A stretch of 64,000 nt of DNA from Bacillus paramycoides. GTDB taxonomy: Bacteria; Bacillota; Bacilli; Bacillales; Bacillaceae_G. This document shows, piece by piece, positions 1 through 9,051 of this stretch. A program made the position numbers and the translations under genes. The stretch's first letter is position 1. Each line of letters starts with the position of its first letter. Location of the stretch: contig NZ_MAOI01000134.1 in NCBI RefSeq assembly GCF_001884235.1, forward strand, positions 62,001 through 126,000, in the 5' to 3' direction. Below the pieces are notes generated by a model. That model saw nothing but the letters and a program-made list of their open reading frames with translations. It searched no databases and was not told the origin of the DNA.

Positions 1-180
1 AATACCAATAGGTAACAATATGAATAGAAATGTTAACACTCGGACGAAAATGTGATTCATTTTAAATTTTGGTTTTTTTTCTTTATTTCTACGAATTTCA
101 CTACGCGGCGGTAAACCTTCATCTTCTTCCACTCGCTCAACTTCTAATTCCTCTTCAAAATCAGGAATTCGTTTTCTCAT
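1..180 (-). CDS. ypbE: YpbE-like membrane protein, N-terminal part (cut by window edge)
   Basis: Only the first 60 codons are in the window. The ATG at 180 follows a good ribosome site (GGAAGGTGG). The visible part is an acidic stretch to about residue 21, a basic stretch of Arg and Lys to about residue 40, and the start of a hydrophobic segment from about residue 45, which suggests a single-pass membrane protein with its N-terminus inside. In B. subtilis, ypbE (membrane anchor plus extracellular LysM domain) follows ypbB-recS-ypbD, and the order here is the same. The LysM part would lie outside the window and is not seen. The gene begins 22 bases after the CPBP protease gene and is probably cotranscribed with it. 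Confidence 0.7.
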   Translation of the reverse strand, partial: MRKRIPDFEEELEVERVEEDEGLPPRSEIRRNKEKKPKFKMNHIFVRVLTFLFILLPIGI

Positions 181-202
181 GTTGTTCACCACCACCTTCC
201 AT

Positions 203-766
203 TTATTTTCTTAATTGAAGCCCCATTATAAAATCAACAAGAAAGTGTGCAAAGATTGTTATAAACAAATTTCCTGTCCACTCAAATACATAACCAAAAA
301 CAAAACTAATAAAGCAGACAAAACAAAACAAAAAAGGCTTCGTTATATATCGAATATGTAACACAGCAAAAATTAAACTCGCTATTACAATTCCAAAATG
401 AGTCTGCATTACACCTCTAAATAAAAATTCTTCAGCAAAACCAATAATAAACGTAATGACGAGTAAATGCATGACAGAAATTCCTTGAAACATTCTATCG
501 TTAATACCACCGTCATCAAACCAAGACTCTGGAAACACTCTCATTGCAATATAATCTAATAACACAATACCAATCGCTAACAAACCACCTATTACAAGTA
601 TGGAAACAGGTTCCCATTTCCACAAACTATAAACTTCTTTCTTATCTTGAAATAATATATATGCTAGTAAACAACCGATACCAATAATAATTAATTGTGT
701 TATGTAGAGATTCAGTCTTATTTCCCTCGGACTCATATCTTCAACATTATGCCTTTGAATGTTCAT
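203..766 (-). CDS. ypbD: CPBP-family intramembrane metalloprotease (YpbD-like)
   Basis: The 187-residue membrane protein has the CPBP (Abi/CAAX protease) signature: the EEFLFRG motif (EExxxR) in the middle, a later FAVLH motif, and a His near the end in the segment FITIFAHF. These conserved Glu and His residues form the metal site in this family. Several hydrophobic segments span the whole chain. I chose the ATG at 766 because GGAGG lies just upstream. It overlaps the stop of the helicase gene by four bases (ATGA), so the two are translationally coupled. The substrate is unknown. The order ypbB-recS-ypbD-ypbE is conserved with B. subtilis. Confidence 0.85.
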   Translation of the reverse strand: MNIQRHNVEDMSPREIRLNLYITQLIIIGIGCLLAYILFQDKKEVYSLWKWEPVSILVIGGLLAIGIVLLDYIAMRVFPESWFDDGGINDRMFQGISVMHLLVITFIIGFAEEFLFRGVMQTHFGIVIASLIFAVLHIRYITKPFLFCFVCFISFVFGYVFEWTGNLFITIFAHFLVDFIMGLQLRK

Positions 767-2295
767 AATTCCTCCATCTTTTCTAGGCCGAAAAGCTTTT
801 GTAACTCTGTTTCCCAATTATAGTCGAAAATTGATTGTTGCGCTCGTCTTTTTTTATAATCCGTTTTTGTAATACCACAGTAATCACAACAGTTTTTTAA
901 CTCTTGGTCTTTTCTATAACCGAATTGTTGTAATAAATATTCACGTCTACACCCTTGAACTTGTATCCATGACTTCATATTTTCTAGCTGACTATATTTA
1001 TTACGCAATCTCACTTCCACTTCCGCTATTAATCTGTACATTATTTCATCTGACAAGCTCTCTAGCATAAGATTTCGCTGTTGTATGATTCCAAGATGTT
1101 CAAGATGATAGCGGATGAAACGCCAATATTGTTCACTAAATCCTGCTGCATCATAACAAATTCCTTCAACATCTTCTATTGGTAATGCTTTCATTTGAAA
1201 CATTCTTTCTTGTAGTAACGAAAATAAAAATTGTATTTGCGACTTACTTGGCAATTCATCTTCAATGATTGAAATTGGCAAATCATGATCCATTGGGCTA
1301 CATAATAAAATGGCTATACTCGGGTCGCCATCTCTTCCAGCTCTTCCGATTTCTTGTAAATAGGAAGCTACATTTGTCGGATAATGAAAATGAATAATAT
1401 ATCTCGTATTCGACTTATTTACTCCCATCCCAAAAGCACTTGTACATATTACAAGCTGCAATTGATCATTCATAAACTGTTGTTGAATTAACATACGCTC
1501 TTCGTGTTCCATACCACCATGATAAAAAGCTACACCTGTAACCCCTTTTCCTCTTAAATACTCAGTTAAACGCTCTGTCCATGCCCTACTTGAACAATAA
1601 ACAATACCCGGTCCTTGTAAGTACATTACATGCTCAAAAAGCGCCTCTTTTTTTTCTTCTATCGTCTCCACAAATTGTACTTCCATCGCAATATTTGGAC
1701 GATCAATTGAGTATACATGCTCAGCGACATTTTTTAGACTTAAACTCTCCGCTATATCTCGTAGTACATCCTTTGTCGCGGTCGCCGTTAATGCTAGTAC
1801 CGCTGGAGATCCGATACTCTCAATTACTTGATCTAACTTTTTATAATCCGTCCGAAAATCATAGCCCCATTGTGAAATACAATGAGCCTCATCTACGACA
1901 AACAATGAAATATGAACTCCCTTCAATTCTCTTATTAACAATTCCGACTGCAACATCTCTGGTGATACAAAAATAAATTTATAAAAAGCTAGCTTTTTCA
2001 TAGCCTCTCTTTTTTCACTTAACGTCCGAAAACTATTAAATGCAATAACTCGATTTTTCACAACATGCTTTAATTGCATAACTTGGTCTTCCATTAAAGA
2101 TAATAATGGTGATACAACAAGCACCGTTCCCTCTTGCATAAGCCCCGGAAGCTGATAGCACATGGACTTCCCCCTTCCAGTCGGAAGCATTGCTATAACA
2201 TCTTTTCCTTCCAATAGGTCCGTAATAACTTCCTTTTGTCCCGGACGAAATTCAGAATATCCAAACCACTTATATAAATATTCCTCAAGCTTCAT
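763..2295 (-). CDS. recS: RecQ-family ATP-dependent DNA helicase (RecS-like)
   Basis: The 510-residue protein is a superfamily 2 DNA helicase. Visible motifs are Walker A PTGRGKS (residues 38-44), the DEAH box (136-139) followed by CISQWGYDFR, motif III TATAT, and the C-terminal helicase motifs ending in QEIGRAGRDGD. A Cys-rich segment near residue 470 (C, CC, C) matches the RecQ zinc-binding region. The protein lacks the HRDC domain of full-length RecQ and is close in length to B. subtilis RecS (YpbC), which acts in recombination repair. It starts inside the end of the upstream ypbB gene (11-base overlap), with GGAGG at the right distance, so both come from one message. Confidence 0.93.
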   Translation of the reverse strand: MKLEEYLYKWFGYSEFRPGQKEVITDLLEGKDVIAMLPTGRGKSMCYQLPGLMQEGTVLVVSPLLSLMEDQVMQLKHVVKNRVIAFNSFRTLSEKREAMKKLAFYKFIFVSPEMLQSELLIRELKGVHISLFVVDEAHCISQWGYDFRTDYKKLDQVIESIGSPAVLALTATATKDVLRDIAESLSLKNVAEHVYSIDRPNIAMEVQFVETIEEKKEALFEHVMYLQGPGIVYCSSRAWTERLTEYLRGKGVTGVAFYHGGMEHEERMLIQQQFMNDQLQLVICTSAFGMGVNKSNTRYIIHFHYPTNVASYLQEIGRAGRDGDPSIAILLCSPMDHDLPISIIEDELPSKSQIQFLFSLLQERMFQMKALPIEDVEGICYDAAGFSEQYWRFIRYHLEHLGIIQQRNLMLESLSDEIMYRLIAEVEVRLRNKYSQLENMKSWIQVQGCRREYLLQQFGYRKDQELKNCCDYCGITKTDYKKRRAQQSIFDYNWETELQKLFGLEKMEEL

Positions 2296-3346
2296 TTATA
2301 CCCTCCATCCGTGCCAATACAAGACGGACTTCAAAATAAGAGATTTCCTCCCCAACCGCTTGCTTCAACACACGCAATTTACGTGTTTGTAATGCTTCAA
2401 TTACTTTTGTTACTTTTTCTATTTTGTCTTTTCCCATAAACATCTCAATAGAAAATTCTTTTTCTCGTAAAGCAATTTCTACAAAATGATCTTCTATTGT
2501 TGCAACCTTCAAATTCCTAATTGTTGCTATTTCTTCTAAAGAACGCCCTTGTCTCCAAAGATTGTATGTTCTTTTCGTCGACAAGCTAAACAAATCAGCT
2601 CTCTCATTTGGATAAGATATAATTTCAGCTAATAATGGAAACTCATTTTCTTTATTGCGAACTTCTTGAATAAAGAAGTGAATTGTACCCCAAAATAAAA
2701 AATGCACTCGAAATACATCTTGTTTCGTAATTTCCGCTAATTGTTGTACAGTACAACCAATACGTTCATAGCCAGTTAAACGATATGTTACAATTGTCGC
2801 CTCTACTGGATTACTTTTTTCTAAAAGACCATGTATTTCCTTCCACAATCTTTTAGCCAATTCACTCCTCACATATGGAATTCCAGTGAGAAAACGTTTC
2901 ACCCACATCATTATTTCTGTATCTTGTTGAATTGGAATAAATTTCGTATTCGCCTGTTGTAAATTCGAAATAGTTTGGACAATTAATGATAATCTCTTCC
3001 AAAACGTTGCACCTAATTCACCATAGTGTAAACCATGTAAATACGTCGGAAAAGCAAATACATCTTCCCATTTGTTTAATTGTATTTTACCAGTAGTCGT
3101 TAACACGTATGTATTTTCATGTATAGCTTGAACCAACTCCGCTTGTAACAACTTTGAAACTTCTCGATCATAATCAGCTCTATCTAATGATTTATATATC
3201 CCAAACAAAAAAGAAATTCGGAACATATTACCATCTTGTAATGTTTGCGAAGATCGCTTTCCTTTTAATAAATAATAAATAGAAGAAACGGTTCTTTCAC
3301 CATTCAATTGTTTTAAACAATATAATAAAGTGTATTGTAGCTGCAT
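2285..3346 (-). CDS. ypbB: YpbB-like protein with C-terminal helix-turn-helix region
   Basis: A soluble protein of 353 residues. The segment near residues 265-300 (RTYNLWRQGRSLEEIA and following) has the look of the helix-turn-helix region seen in helicase-associated proteins and YpbB. The gene lies directly before the RecQ-family helicase and overlaps it, as in B. subtilis, so a joint role in DNA metabolism is plausible but not shown. An in-frame GTG lies 12 bases upstream (at 3358), but GGGTGG sits at good spacing only for the ATG at 3346. The biochemical function is unknown. Confidence 0.8.
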   Translation of the reverse strand: MQLQYTLLYCLKQLNGERTVSSIYYLLKGKRSSQTLQDGNMFRISFLFGIYKSLDRADYDREVSKLLQAELVQAIHENTYVLTTTGKIQLNKWEDVFAFPTYLHGLHYGELGATFWKRLSLIVQTISNLQQANTKFIPIQQDTEIMMWVKRFLTGIPYVRSELAKRLWKEIHGLLEKSNPVEATIVTYRLTGYERIGCTVQQLAEITKQDVFRVHFLFWGTIHFFIQEVRNKENEFPLLAEIISYPNERADLFSLSTKRTYNLWRQGRSLEEIATIRNLKVATIEDHFVEIALREKEFSIEMFMGKDKIEKVTKVIEALQTRKLRVLKQAVGEEISYFEVRLVLARMEGINEA

Positions 3347-3518
3347 TACCGCTTCCACCCTTCAATATTAACTTAATTTCTTTTTCAGTATGATTACACG
3401 TTTACCGTTACTAATTAAACTTATCATATTCGCGCTCTATACTTGTATATATTCTATTGTATCAAACGTAGTAACATTTAAGTATTTTGAAAATCTTATG
3501 AAATAATTCAAAAATAAG

Positions 3519-3547
3519 TTGACACTCTAATTGATAAGCATTATCAT
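3519..3547 (+). promoter_or_regulatory. Promoter with Fur box ahead of the ferredoxin gene
   Basis: TTGACA (3519-3524), a 17-base spacer and TATCAT (3542-3547) form a sigma-A type promoter. The spacer and -10 element contain TGATAAG-C-ATTATCA (3532-3546), which matches the Bacillus Fur 7-1-7 box (TGATAAT-N-ATTATCA) at 14 of 15 positions counting the free centre. Transcription from here would give a leader of about 90 bases before fer. A second TATAAT (about 3593-3598) without a clear -35 may be a Fur-independent start. Direct evidence is the sequence match; regulation is inferred. Confidence 0.7.
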
Positions 3548-3573
3548 TATAATTTTATGTTGAAAAGTTTTAA

Positions 3574-3894
<321 letters not shown>

Positions 3895-3914
3895 TCTTTT
3901 ATTAACTTCAAAAG

Positions 3915-3946
3915 ATCCCCCTCCTAAATATGAGGGGGATTTTTTG
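3915..3946 (+). terminator. Rho-independent terminator after fer
   Basis: A 9-bp perfect stem (ATCCCCCTC / GAGGGGGAT) with an 8-base loop, followed by a T run. Confidence 0.9.
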
Positions 3947-3969
3947 TTCACTCTTTCATTTCCCTTAAC

Positions 3970-4000
3970 AAAAAACCATCAGCAGTAATACTGCCGATGG
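3970..4000 (-). terminator. Rho-independent terminator after ribU
   Basis: Read on the minus strand, CCATCGGCAGT / ACTGCTGATGG forms an 11-bp stem (one G.U) with a 3-base loop followed by TTTTTTG. It lies 10 bases after the ribU stop. Confidence 0.88.
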
Positions 4001-4010
4001 CTTAATATTT

Positions 4011-4589
4011 TCAAGCGTTTTTCATCTTTGCAAATACCCATACTTTCAGGCGTGAAAATAACGCTACAAATACAATCGTCACAACAATTCCTTTAATTAT
4101 ATTAAACGGTAATATAGCCGTTATAATAGTTTGCCGCATAACATCACTAGACATAGCTGGTGAATTTAAAAACCAAGTGTACGCTGGTAAAATAATGAAG
4201 TAGTTTAACACACTCATAATAACCGTCATAGTAATTGTTCCTAACATTAATCCTGTAGTTAAACTTTTTACTGAACGATACTTTCGGAATAAGAATGCTG
4301 CCGGACCTATAAATAAACATCCCGCTATAAAGTTCGCTATTTCTCCAACTGGCACTCCCGTTAAACTCCCTTGAATTCCATAGTATAAAACATTTTTAAT
4401 GGCTTCTACAATTACTCCTGCAATCGGACCAAAAATAATCGCTGCAATTAGAGCTGGTACATCACTAAAATCAATTTTTAAAAATGGCGGAAGCCCTGGG
4501 AATGGGAAGTCCAACATCATCAGTAAATATGCAATACTACTTAGCATCGCCACACTCACCATCTGCACTACACTGTTTTTTTGTTTCAT
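4011..4589 (-). CDS. ribU: RibU, riboflavin-binding S component of an ECF transporter
   Basis: A 192-residue hydrophobic protein with about six membrane segments. The segment around residues 28-60 (FPFPGLPPFLKIDFSDVP) is the characteristic RibU stretch that helps form the flavin pocket. The protein captures riboflavin and works with the shared EcfA/A'/T energising module, encoded elsewhere. The assignment is strongly supported by the FMN riboswitch and attenuator immediately upstream. The gene is monocistronic, bounded by its own terminator. The length is typical of the family. Confidence 0.95.
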   Translation of the reverse strand: MKQKNSVVQMVSVAMLSSIAYLLMMLDFPFPGLPPFLKIDFSDVPALIAAIIFGPIAGVIVEAIKNVLYYGIQGSLTGVPVGEIANFIAGCLFIGPAAFLFRKYRSVKSLTTGLMLGTITMTVIMSVLNYFIILPAYTWFLNSPAMSSDVMRQTIITAILPFNIIKGIVVTIVFVALFSRLKVWVFAKMKNA

Positions 4590-4663
4590 CTTTCTCTCTC
4601 CTTTTCCATCGATCTTCTCATGGAAAGTGGAAAGGTTCTGCTATGCCTATTTTTTCATAGAAC

Positions 4664-4694
4664 GAAAAAACCCCTTGTGATTTACACAAAGGGA
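4664..4694 (-). terminator. Attenuator terminator of the FMN riboswitch
   Basis: On the minus strand CCCTTTGTG / CACAAGGGG pairs across a 5-base loop and is followed by TTTTTT. It sits between the RFN aptamer and ribU, in the position of the expression-platform terminator. A competing pair lies just upstream: CGTTCAAA and TTTGAACG (about 4712-4748), which could form the alternative fold. Confidence 0.85.
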
Positions 4695-4754
4695 GAATTT
4701 TAAGGCACATCAAACAGACGTTCAAATACTTATCTTTTTTGAACGCTTGAACCT

Positions 4755-4890
4755 CCATCTTCTCCCATCCAGACTATACTGTCGGCTTTGGAATCACACC
4801 AAATCCTGCCTTAACGGCTCGCGGGCTTAGAACGACATCATTAACTGTTCATCACCGCCGGTCGGGATTTTCACCCTGCCCCGAAGATAG
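4755..4890 (-). ncRNA. FMN riboswitch (RFN element)
   Basis: The minus strand carries the near-invariant RFN segments in order: TCTTCGGGGCAGGGTGAAA, ATCCCGACCGGCGGT, then after a variable arm AGCCCGCGAGCC, the AAGGCAGGATTTGGTG region and finally CCGACAGTATAGTCTGGATG before GGGAGAAGA. This is the FMN aptamer that represses riboflavin uptake genes when FMN is plentiful. It heads the ribU leader, with an intrinsic terminator downstream. Confidence 0.97.
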
Positions 4891-5139
4891 ACCGATATTC
4901 TATTTTCTCCTTCATTATACAACAACATGATCGTATTGTGAACTAAAAAAGTGTAACTTATTATAAATAAGTTATCTACTTTAAGTATATGTAATGGACT
5001 GAAAAATATTTTACAATACAACCCATATTTTTTATAATTCGGTATTTCTCTTATGAATCCCCTAGTCATATATAGTTAAAAGTGATAAGATGTTGAATTG
5101 TTAAGATAAGAACATTTTCTGAATTATGGAGGAAATGTC

Positions 5140-5826
5140 ATGAAGAAAGAGAAAAGACACTCTATTCGAGAAGCAATGAAAAAAAACTTAAGAAAAGAAT
5201 ACTTTTACTTAAAAAAGGAATTGCTTTTCTACTGTCCAATTGATTTAGGCACATTCTCAAGTGAGACATACTACGCTACTTTTGATCAAGATGGCATAAG
5301 TATTTATCAGTATGATAAAAAAACAGAAAGTAAATTAAAATTGTGTGAGCGTCATCCATGGAAAAGTTGGAATAAAGTGAAAGTTGATCACTATTTGACA
5401 ACTTCTCAATTTATTTTCCAAGGTGAGCGAAATTGGATTTTATCCCTTTTCCAAAAAGGAAAAGAAGCTCAAAAAATAATTGAGGAACATACATCTTTAC
5501 AAACAGAAGTTGTTTCCCGTTCTTTTTTCAAAAAACTTCCTGGTTTCCGTTCTAATACACCATTGAATAAATACATTGGCAGCATTTGTTACACTGCACT
5601 TATTGCATTTTTATTAAAATGGATGATCCCATTTCAAGCACCACAAATCGCCCTGTATTCTATTTCAATTGGCTTTATGCTTCTTGGCTTACTTTGTCTT
5701 ACAATCGGTTTAATCGAACCAACTATTGTACTGTTTCGGACAAAAGAAAAAACAAGAACAAAAGTCTTTTACTTATATAGCTACTTAGCTATTTCTGGAT
5801 TTATATGTGTCTTTATTTTTTGGTAA
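5140..5826 (+). CDS. Membrane protein of unknown function
   Basis: I do not recognise a family. The 228-residue protein has a very basic N-terminus, a soluble part to about residue 140, and three hydrophobic segments (about 146-164, 169-198, 209-228), so the C-terminal third is embedded in the membrane. The soluble region has a YYATFDQDGISIYQY stretch with the look of a small beta-rich or PH-like fold, but this is only an impression. The start has GGAGG eight bases upstream. It is a single gene ending at a bidirectional terminator shared with the convergent hydrolase gene. Confidence 0.75.
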   Translation: MKKEKRHSIREAMKKNLRKEYFYLKKELLFYCPIDLGTFSSETYYATFDQDGISIYQYDKKTESKLKLCERHPWKSWNKVKVDHYLTTSQFIFQGERNWILSLFQKGKEAQKIIEEHTSLQTEVVSRSFFKKLPGFRSNTPLNKYIGSICYTALIAFLLKWMIPFQAPQIALYSISIGFMLLGLLCLTIGLIEPTIVLFRTKEKTRTKVFYLYSYLAISGFICVFIFW

Positions 5827-5831
5827 AAAAA

Positions 5832-5857
5832 GAGCTAGTTTGACTAGCTCTTTTTTT
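5832..5857. terminator. Bidirectional terminator between convergent genes
   Basis: GAGCTAGT / ACTAGCTC forms an 8-bp perfect stem with a 3-base loop, flanked by A's on one side and T's on the other, so it works for both the plus-strand membrane protein gene and the minus-strand hydrolase gene. The hydrolase stop codon lies in the T tract. Confidence 0.9.
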
Positions 5858-6467
5858 AATCAACGTATAATTGTTGATTCGGATAGATTCGCTCTTGTTG
5901 CAATCCATTTCTCACTTTAATTTCATCAACTGTCATACTAAATTTCCGAGCAATGCTGACTAAAGTATCACCTTTTTGTACGACATATAATGATGATGAC
6001 ACGACTTGATTTTTTTGTTCATTTAAAACAAGCAACGGATTCATCGCGTTCCTTTTCTCCATCGTCCATCTTCCTTGATGCACTTCTAAATGTAAATGCG
6101 CGCCTCGCGATTCTCCTGTATTACCGACCTCTCCAATTAGCTCTCCTTTTGAAATATTATCCCCTTGAACTACATATCTCTTATTTAAATGCGCATAAAC
6201 AGCCTCGTATTCTCCATGTTTAATAAACACAACATTCCCATAACTACTTGAAAAATAAGACCTCGTCACCTTACCATTTTGAATAGCCGCAACAGGTGTT
6301 CCAATAGGCGCAGCTATATCAATACCATAGTGCTTCCCATGCCTTGTCCCAAAATAATCACTTATCTGCCCCTCAACAGGCCATATCCACTGATTTTCTT
6401 CAGCGTAAACATGTAATTGAGATAAAAATAATATACTCAATAGCATCACGCTACATTTTAACGCTTT
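5856..6467 (-). CDS. Exported M23 (LytM-type) peptidase with C-terminal LysM domain
   Basis: A 203-residue exported protein. It has an N-terminal signal peptide ending near VYAEE, then a LytM-type M23 domain with zinc and catalytic motifs (HYGIDIAAP and HLHLEVH), and one LysM repeat at the C-terminus (YVVQKGDTLVSIARKFSM), which binds peptidoglycan. M23 enzymes cut peptide cross-bridges of the cell wall. The ATG at 6467 was chosen because GGAGG lies 6 bases upstream; two further in-frame ATGs upstream lack a site. Domain order (M23 then LysM) is the reverse of many LysM hydrolases. Whether it acts in growth or sporulation cannot be told from the sequence. Confidence 0.9.
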   Translation of the reverse strand, partial: KALKCSVMLLSILFLSQLHVYAEENQWIWPVEGQISDYFGTRHGKHYGIDIAAPIGTPVAAIQNGKVTRSYFSSSYGNVVFIKHGEYEAVYAHLNKRYVVQGDNISKGELIGEVGNTGESRGAHLHLEVHQGRWTMEKRNAMNPLLVLNEQKNQVVSSSLYVVQKGDTLVSIARKFSMTVDEIKVRNGLQQERIYPNQQLYVD

Positions 6468-6529
6468 CATATACATCCTCCGTTTTCTAATAACCATCAT
6501 ACCTTCTCTATTGTGGTATATTACAGAAA

Positions 6530-6571
6530 AAAGTATACAAAAAAGAAAGTGAATTACTCCACTTCCTTTTC
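6530..6571 (-). terminator. Terminator after the cobalamin adenosyltransferase gene
   Basis: On the minus strand, AAAGGAAGTG / CACTTTCTTT pairs (one G.U) across an 8-base loop holding the stop codon region, followed by a T-rich tract. The stem overlaps the last codons of the gene. Confidence 0.6.
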
Positions 6572-7135
6572 TTCTTTATCACGAAAAACAATTGCACTGC
6601 GGTTATATTCCACATCTTTCACTTGTAAACGAGCATTTATTACTCTAGCAATCGCAAAGAAATAGTCAGATAACCTATTTACATACTTAAGGACAATTTC
6701 ATTTATTTCTCCTTCTTTTTGCAATGACACGATGCAGCGTTCCGCCCTTCTTATAACTGTACGTGCAATATGGATAGTAGCCGAAGCCTCGCTACCGCCT
6801 GGTAAAATAAAACGCTCTAACGTCGGTGCTTCTTCTATATACGAATCAATCCTTCTTTCTAAATACTCGACCATTTCTACCGTTACTTTATAAGGAATTT
6901 TTTGCTCAACTACCGCTAAATCTCCTCCACAATCAAATAGTTCATGTTGAATATTTTCAAGTTCATTATAAATGTCACGAAAGCGTTCTTCTTGCAACTT
7001 AGTCATCGCATATCCGATATGAGAATTCGCCTCATCAATTGTGCCATAGGCTTCTACACGTATATGATCTTTATCCACTCGACCACCTATTACACTTGTT
7101 TTTCCTTGATCTCCTGTTTTTGTATATAGTTTCAT
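6554..7135 (-). CDS. PduO-type ATP:cob(I)alamin adenosyltransferase
   Basis: A 193-residue protein matching the PduO family from end to end. The N-terminal TKTGDQGKTSVIGG binds ATP, and the central and C-terminal helices carry RRAER and the NRLSDYFFAIARV motif. It makes adenosylcobalamin from corrinoid and ATP. Length is normal for the family (B. subtilis YvqK is similar). The start is preceded by AGAGGGG. No B12 biosynthesis or B12-dependent enzyme gene lies nearby, so it most likely serves scavenged corrinoid. The gene stands alone between the hydrolase and resE. Confidence 0.93.
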   Translation of the reverse strand: MKLYTKTGDQGKTSVIGGRVDKDHIRVEAYGTIDEANSHIGYAMTKLQEERFRDIYNELENIQHELFDCGGDLAVVEQKIPYKVTVEMVEYLERRIDSYIEEAPTLERFILPGGSEASATIHIARTVIRRAERCIVSLQKEGEINEIVLKYVNRLSDYFFAIARVINARLQVKDVEYNRSAIVFRDKEEKEVE

Positions 7136-7275
7136 TTCATTACGACACCCCTCTTATTATTTTCCGTTCTAATCAATATAGAAAAAGCTCTACTATTCTT
7201 TATTTAATTGAACTTACAAAAAAATAAAAAACAGTAGAACTTTTATTAATCATCATCCTTAAAGAACATGTATAT

Positions 7276-9051
7276 CTAAATTAAACGATTCGGTAAATAT
7301 ACAGAGAATGTAGTTCCTTCTCCAACAACACTCGATACAGAAATTTTACCATCATGGCCTTGAACAATATTTTTAGCAATCGCAAGCCCTAATCCAGTTC
7401 CAACCTTTTTCCCGCGCGTTCTCGCTTTATCAGCTTTATAGAATCGATCGAACAAGAATGGAATATCTTCTTCTGGAATACCAGCACCTGAATCTTGCAC
7501 TTCGAAAGTAAGGCCATTATTTTTCGTATCAATTACAAGTGCAACATGCCCACCTGCATTCGTATGACGGATTGCATTATCAATTAAATTCGTCAACACT
7601 TGTTCCATACGGTCTGCATCAAACGGGTATTGTTCAATTGGACTTTGGAAATCAACTGTTAATTGGACTTCTTTATCCTTTGCAATCCCTTGGAATTTAC
7701 GGCCAATTTTTTCGACAAATGGATGAATATCTACTTCACCTATATGTAACTCTACATGACCACTTTCCATACGAGCTAAATCTAATAACTCATTTACAAG
7801 TTTACCTAAACGAACAGATTCATCATAAATAATTTGGACAAACTCATTAATTTCTTCTTTCGTTTGCACAATATCATCTAAAATTGCTTCACTATACCCT
7901 TGAAGCATTACCATCGGTGTACGAAGTTCATGTGAAACATTCGCAATAAAGTCTTGACGCATTTTCTCCAGACGACGTTCTTCCGTCATATCTCGCAGTA
8001 CTGCTACAGCTCCACGAATTTTCGTTTGGTTGTAAAGTGGTGTCATAAGAACTACGTAGTTACCTTTTTGCAAATTAATTTCAACAACTTGCTGTTGTTC
8101 GCTTTCTACAACAAGATGGAATAATTCAACAAATTCAGAAGGCAATCTTTTACTCAATTCTAATTCTTTTTCTTCTTGCCAAACTTGTAAGAAATGTTCT
8201 GCCGGTGGGTTGATAACAACGACTTCACCTTCTTGATTTAACGTAATAACACCATCAGCCATACTACTCAAAATGCTAGTTAACTGCTCTTTTTCTTGTT
8301 GCAATGCATTCATATTAAACTTCAACTGCTTCCCCATTTGATTTAAAGCAGTTGCAAGCTCACCAATTTCGTCCTGAGACACCATAGGAGCTTTCGTATC
8401 AAATTTCCCGCGCGCCACCTCAAAAGCAACCTCACGCATTTTACGGAGCGGTGCTGTAATTCGAGTAGATAAGAAAAATGCAAAGAAAGTTGTTAAAATA
8501 ATCGCAATCCCAGCTGATAAGAAAATAAAATCAGTTGTTCTCTCCATCCCTTGTATTGGAACCTGTAAAGATTCATATACAAACACAGCACTTTGATTTT
8601 TTGACTGCACTGGTTTCCCGACGATCATAATATCATTTTCAGTGTTTTTATTCTTCCTACTATTAGAAGCTTTTCTAATGTTATTCTTAATTTCCTTTTT
8701 ATCTGTAAAAACAGCTGCTAATTCTTTATCATTTTTCAAATCATCTATTGTAAGAGTAACTAATCCTTCTTGTTTCGGCGAAGAAGAAATTTCCTTACCA
8801 TCTTCTACAATAATAATCCTTGAAAGTGGATCAGAAAATTTGTAAGCGATATTTTCAATCGTTTTTACATCGGCACCTTCTTCAATTAACTCTGTGACAC
8901 TTGTTGCAACTTTCTGAAGCCTAGCTTCACTCATATCAACATAATACGTTCTAAAAAACTGCGAAAGTAAAATAGCAACAAATCCAAGAACAAACGAAAC
9001 GAGAAGTAATATGGTCATCCATAACTTCCCTACTACACTTCTCCAAAGCAT
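7276..9051 (-). CDS. resE: Sensor histidine kinase ResE
   Basis: A 591-residue membrane kinase. It has a first membrane helix (about 11-31), an extracellular region, a second helix (about 175-194), then a HAMP linker, a PAS-like region (about 255-355), the phosphoacceptor motif NVSHELRTP with His374, and the ATP-binding motifs DNAIRH, DSGAGIP and GTGLGLA. It partners ResD: its start overlaps the resD stop by one base and the order resABCDE matches B. subtilis, where the pair responds to oxygen limitation and NO. Length agrees with B. subtilis ResE. Confidence 0.96.
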   Translation of the reverse strand: MLWRSVVGKLWMTILLLVSFVLGFVAILLSQFFRTYYVDMSEARLQKVATSVTELIEEGADVKTIENIAYKFSDPLSRIIIVEDGKEISSSPKQEGLVTLTIDDLKNDKELAAVFTDKKEIKNNIRKASNSRKNKNTENDIMIVGKPVQSKNQSAVFVYESLQVPIQGMERTTDFIFLSAGIAIILTTFFAFFLSTRITAPLRKMREVAFEVARGKFDTKAPMVSQDEIGELATALNQMGKQLKFNMNALQQEKEQLTSILSSMADGVITLNQEGEVVVINPPAEHFLQVWQEEKELELSKRLPSEFVELFHLVVESEQQQVVEINLQKGNYVVLMTPLYNQTKIRGAVAVLRDMTEERRLEKMRQDFIANVSHELRTPMVMLQGYSEAILDDIVQTKEEINEFVQIIYDESVRLGKLVNELLDLARMESGHVELHIGEVDIHPFVEKIGRKFQGIAKDKEVQLTVDFQSPIEQYPFDADRMEQVLTNLIDNAIRHTNAGGHVALVIDTKNNGLTFEVQDSGAGIPEEDIPFLFDRFYKADKARTRGKKVGTGLGLAIAKNIVQGHDGKISVSSVVGEGTTFSVYLPNRLI

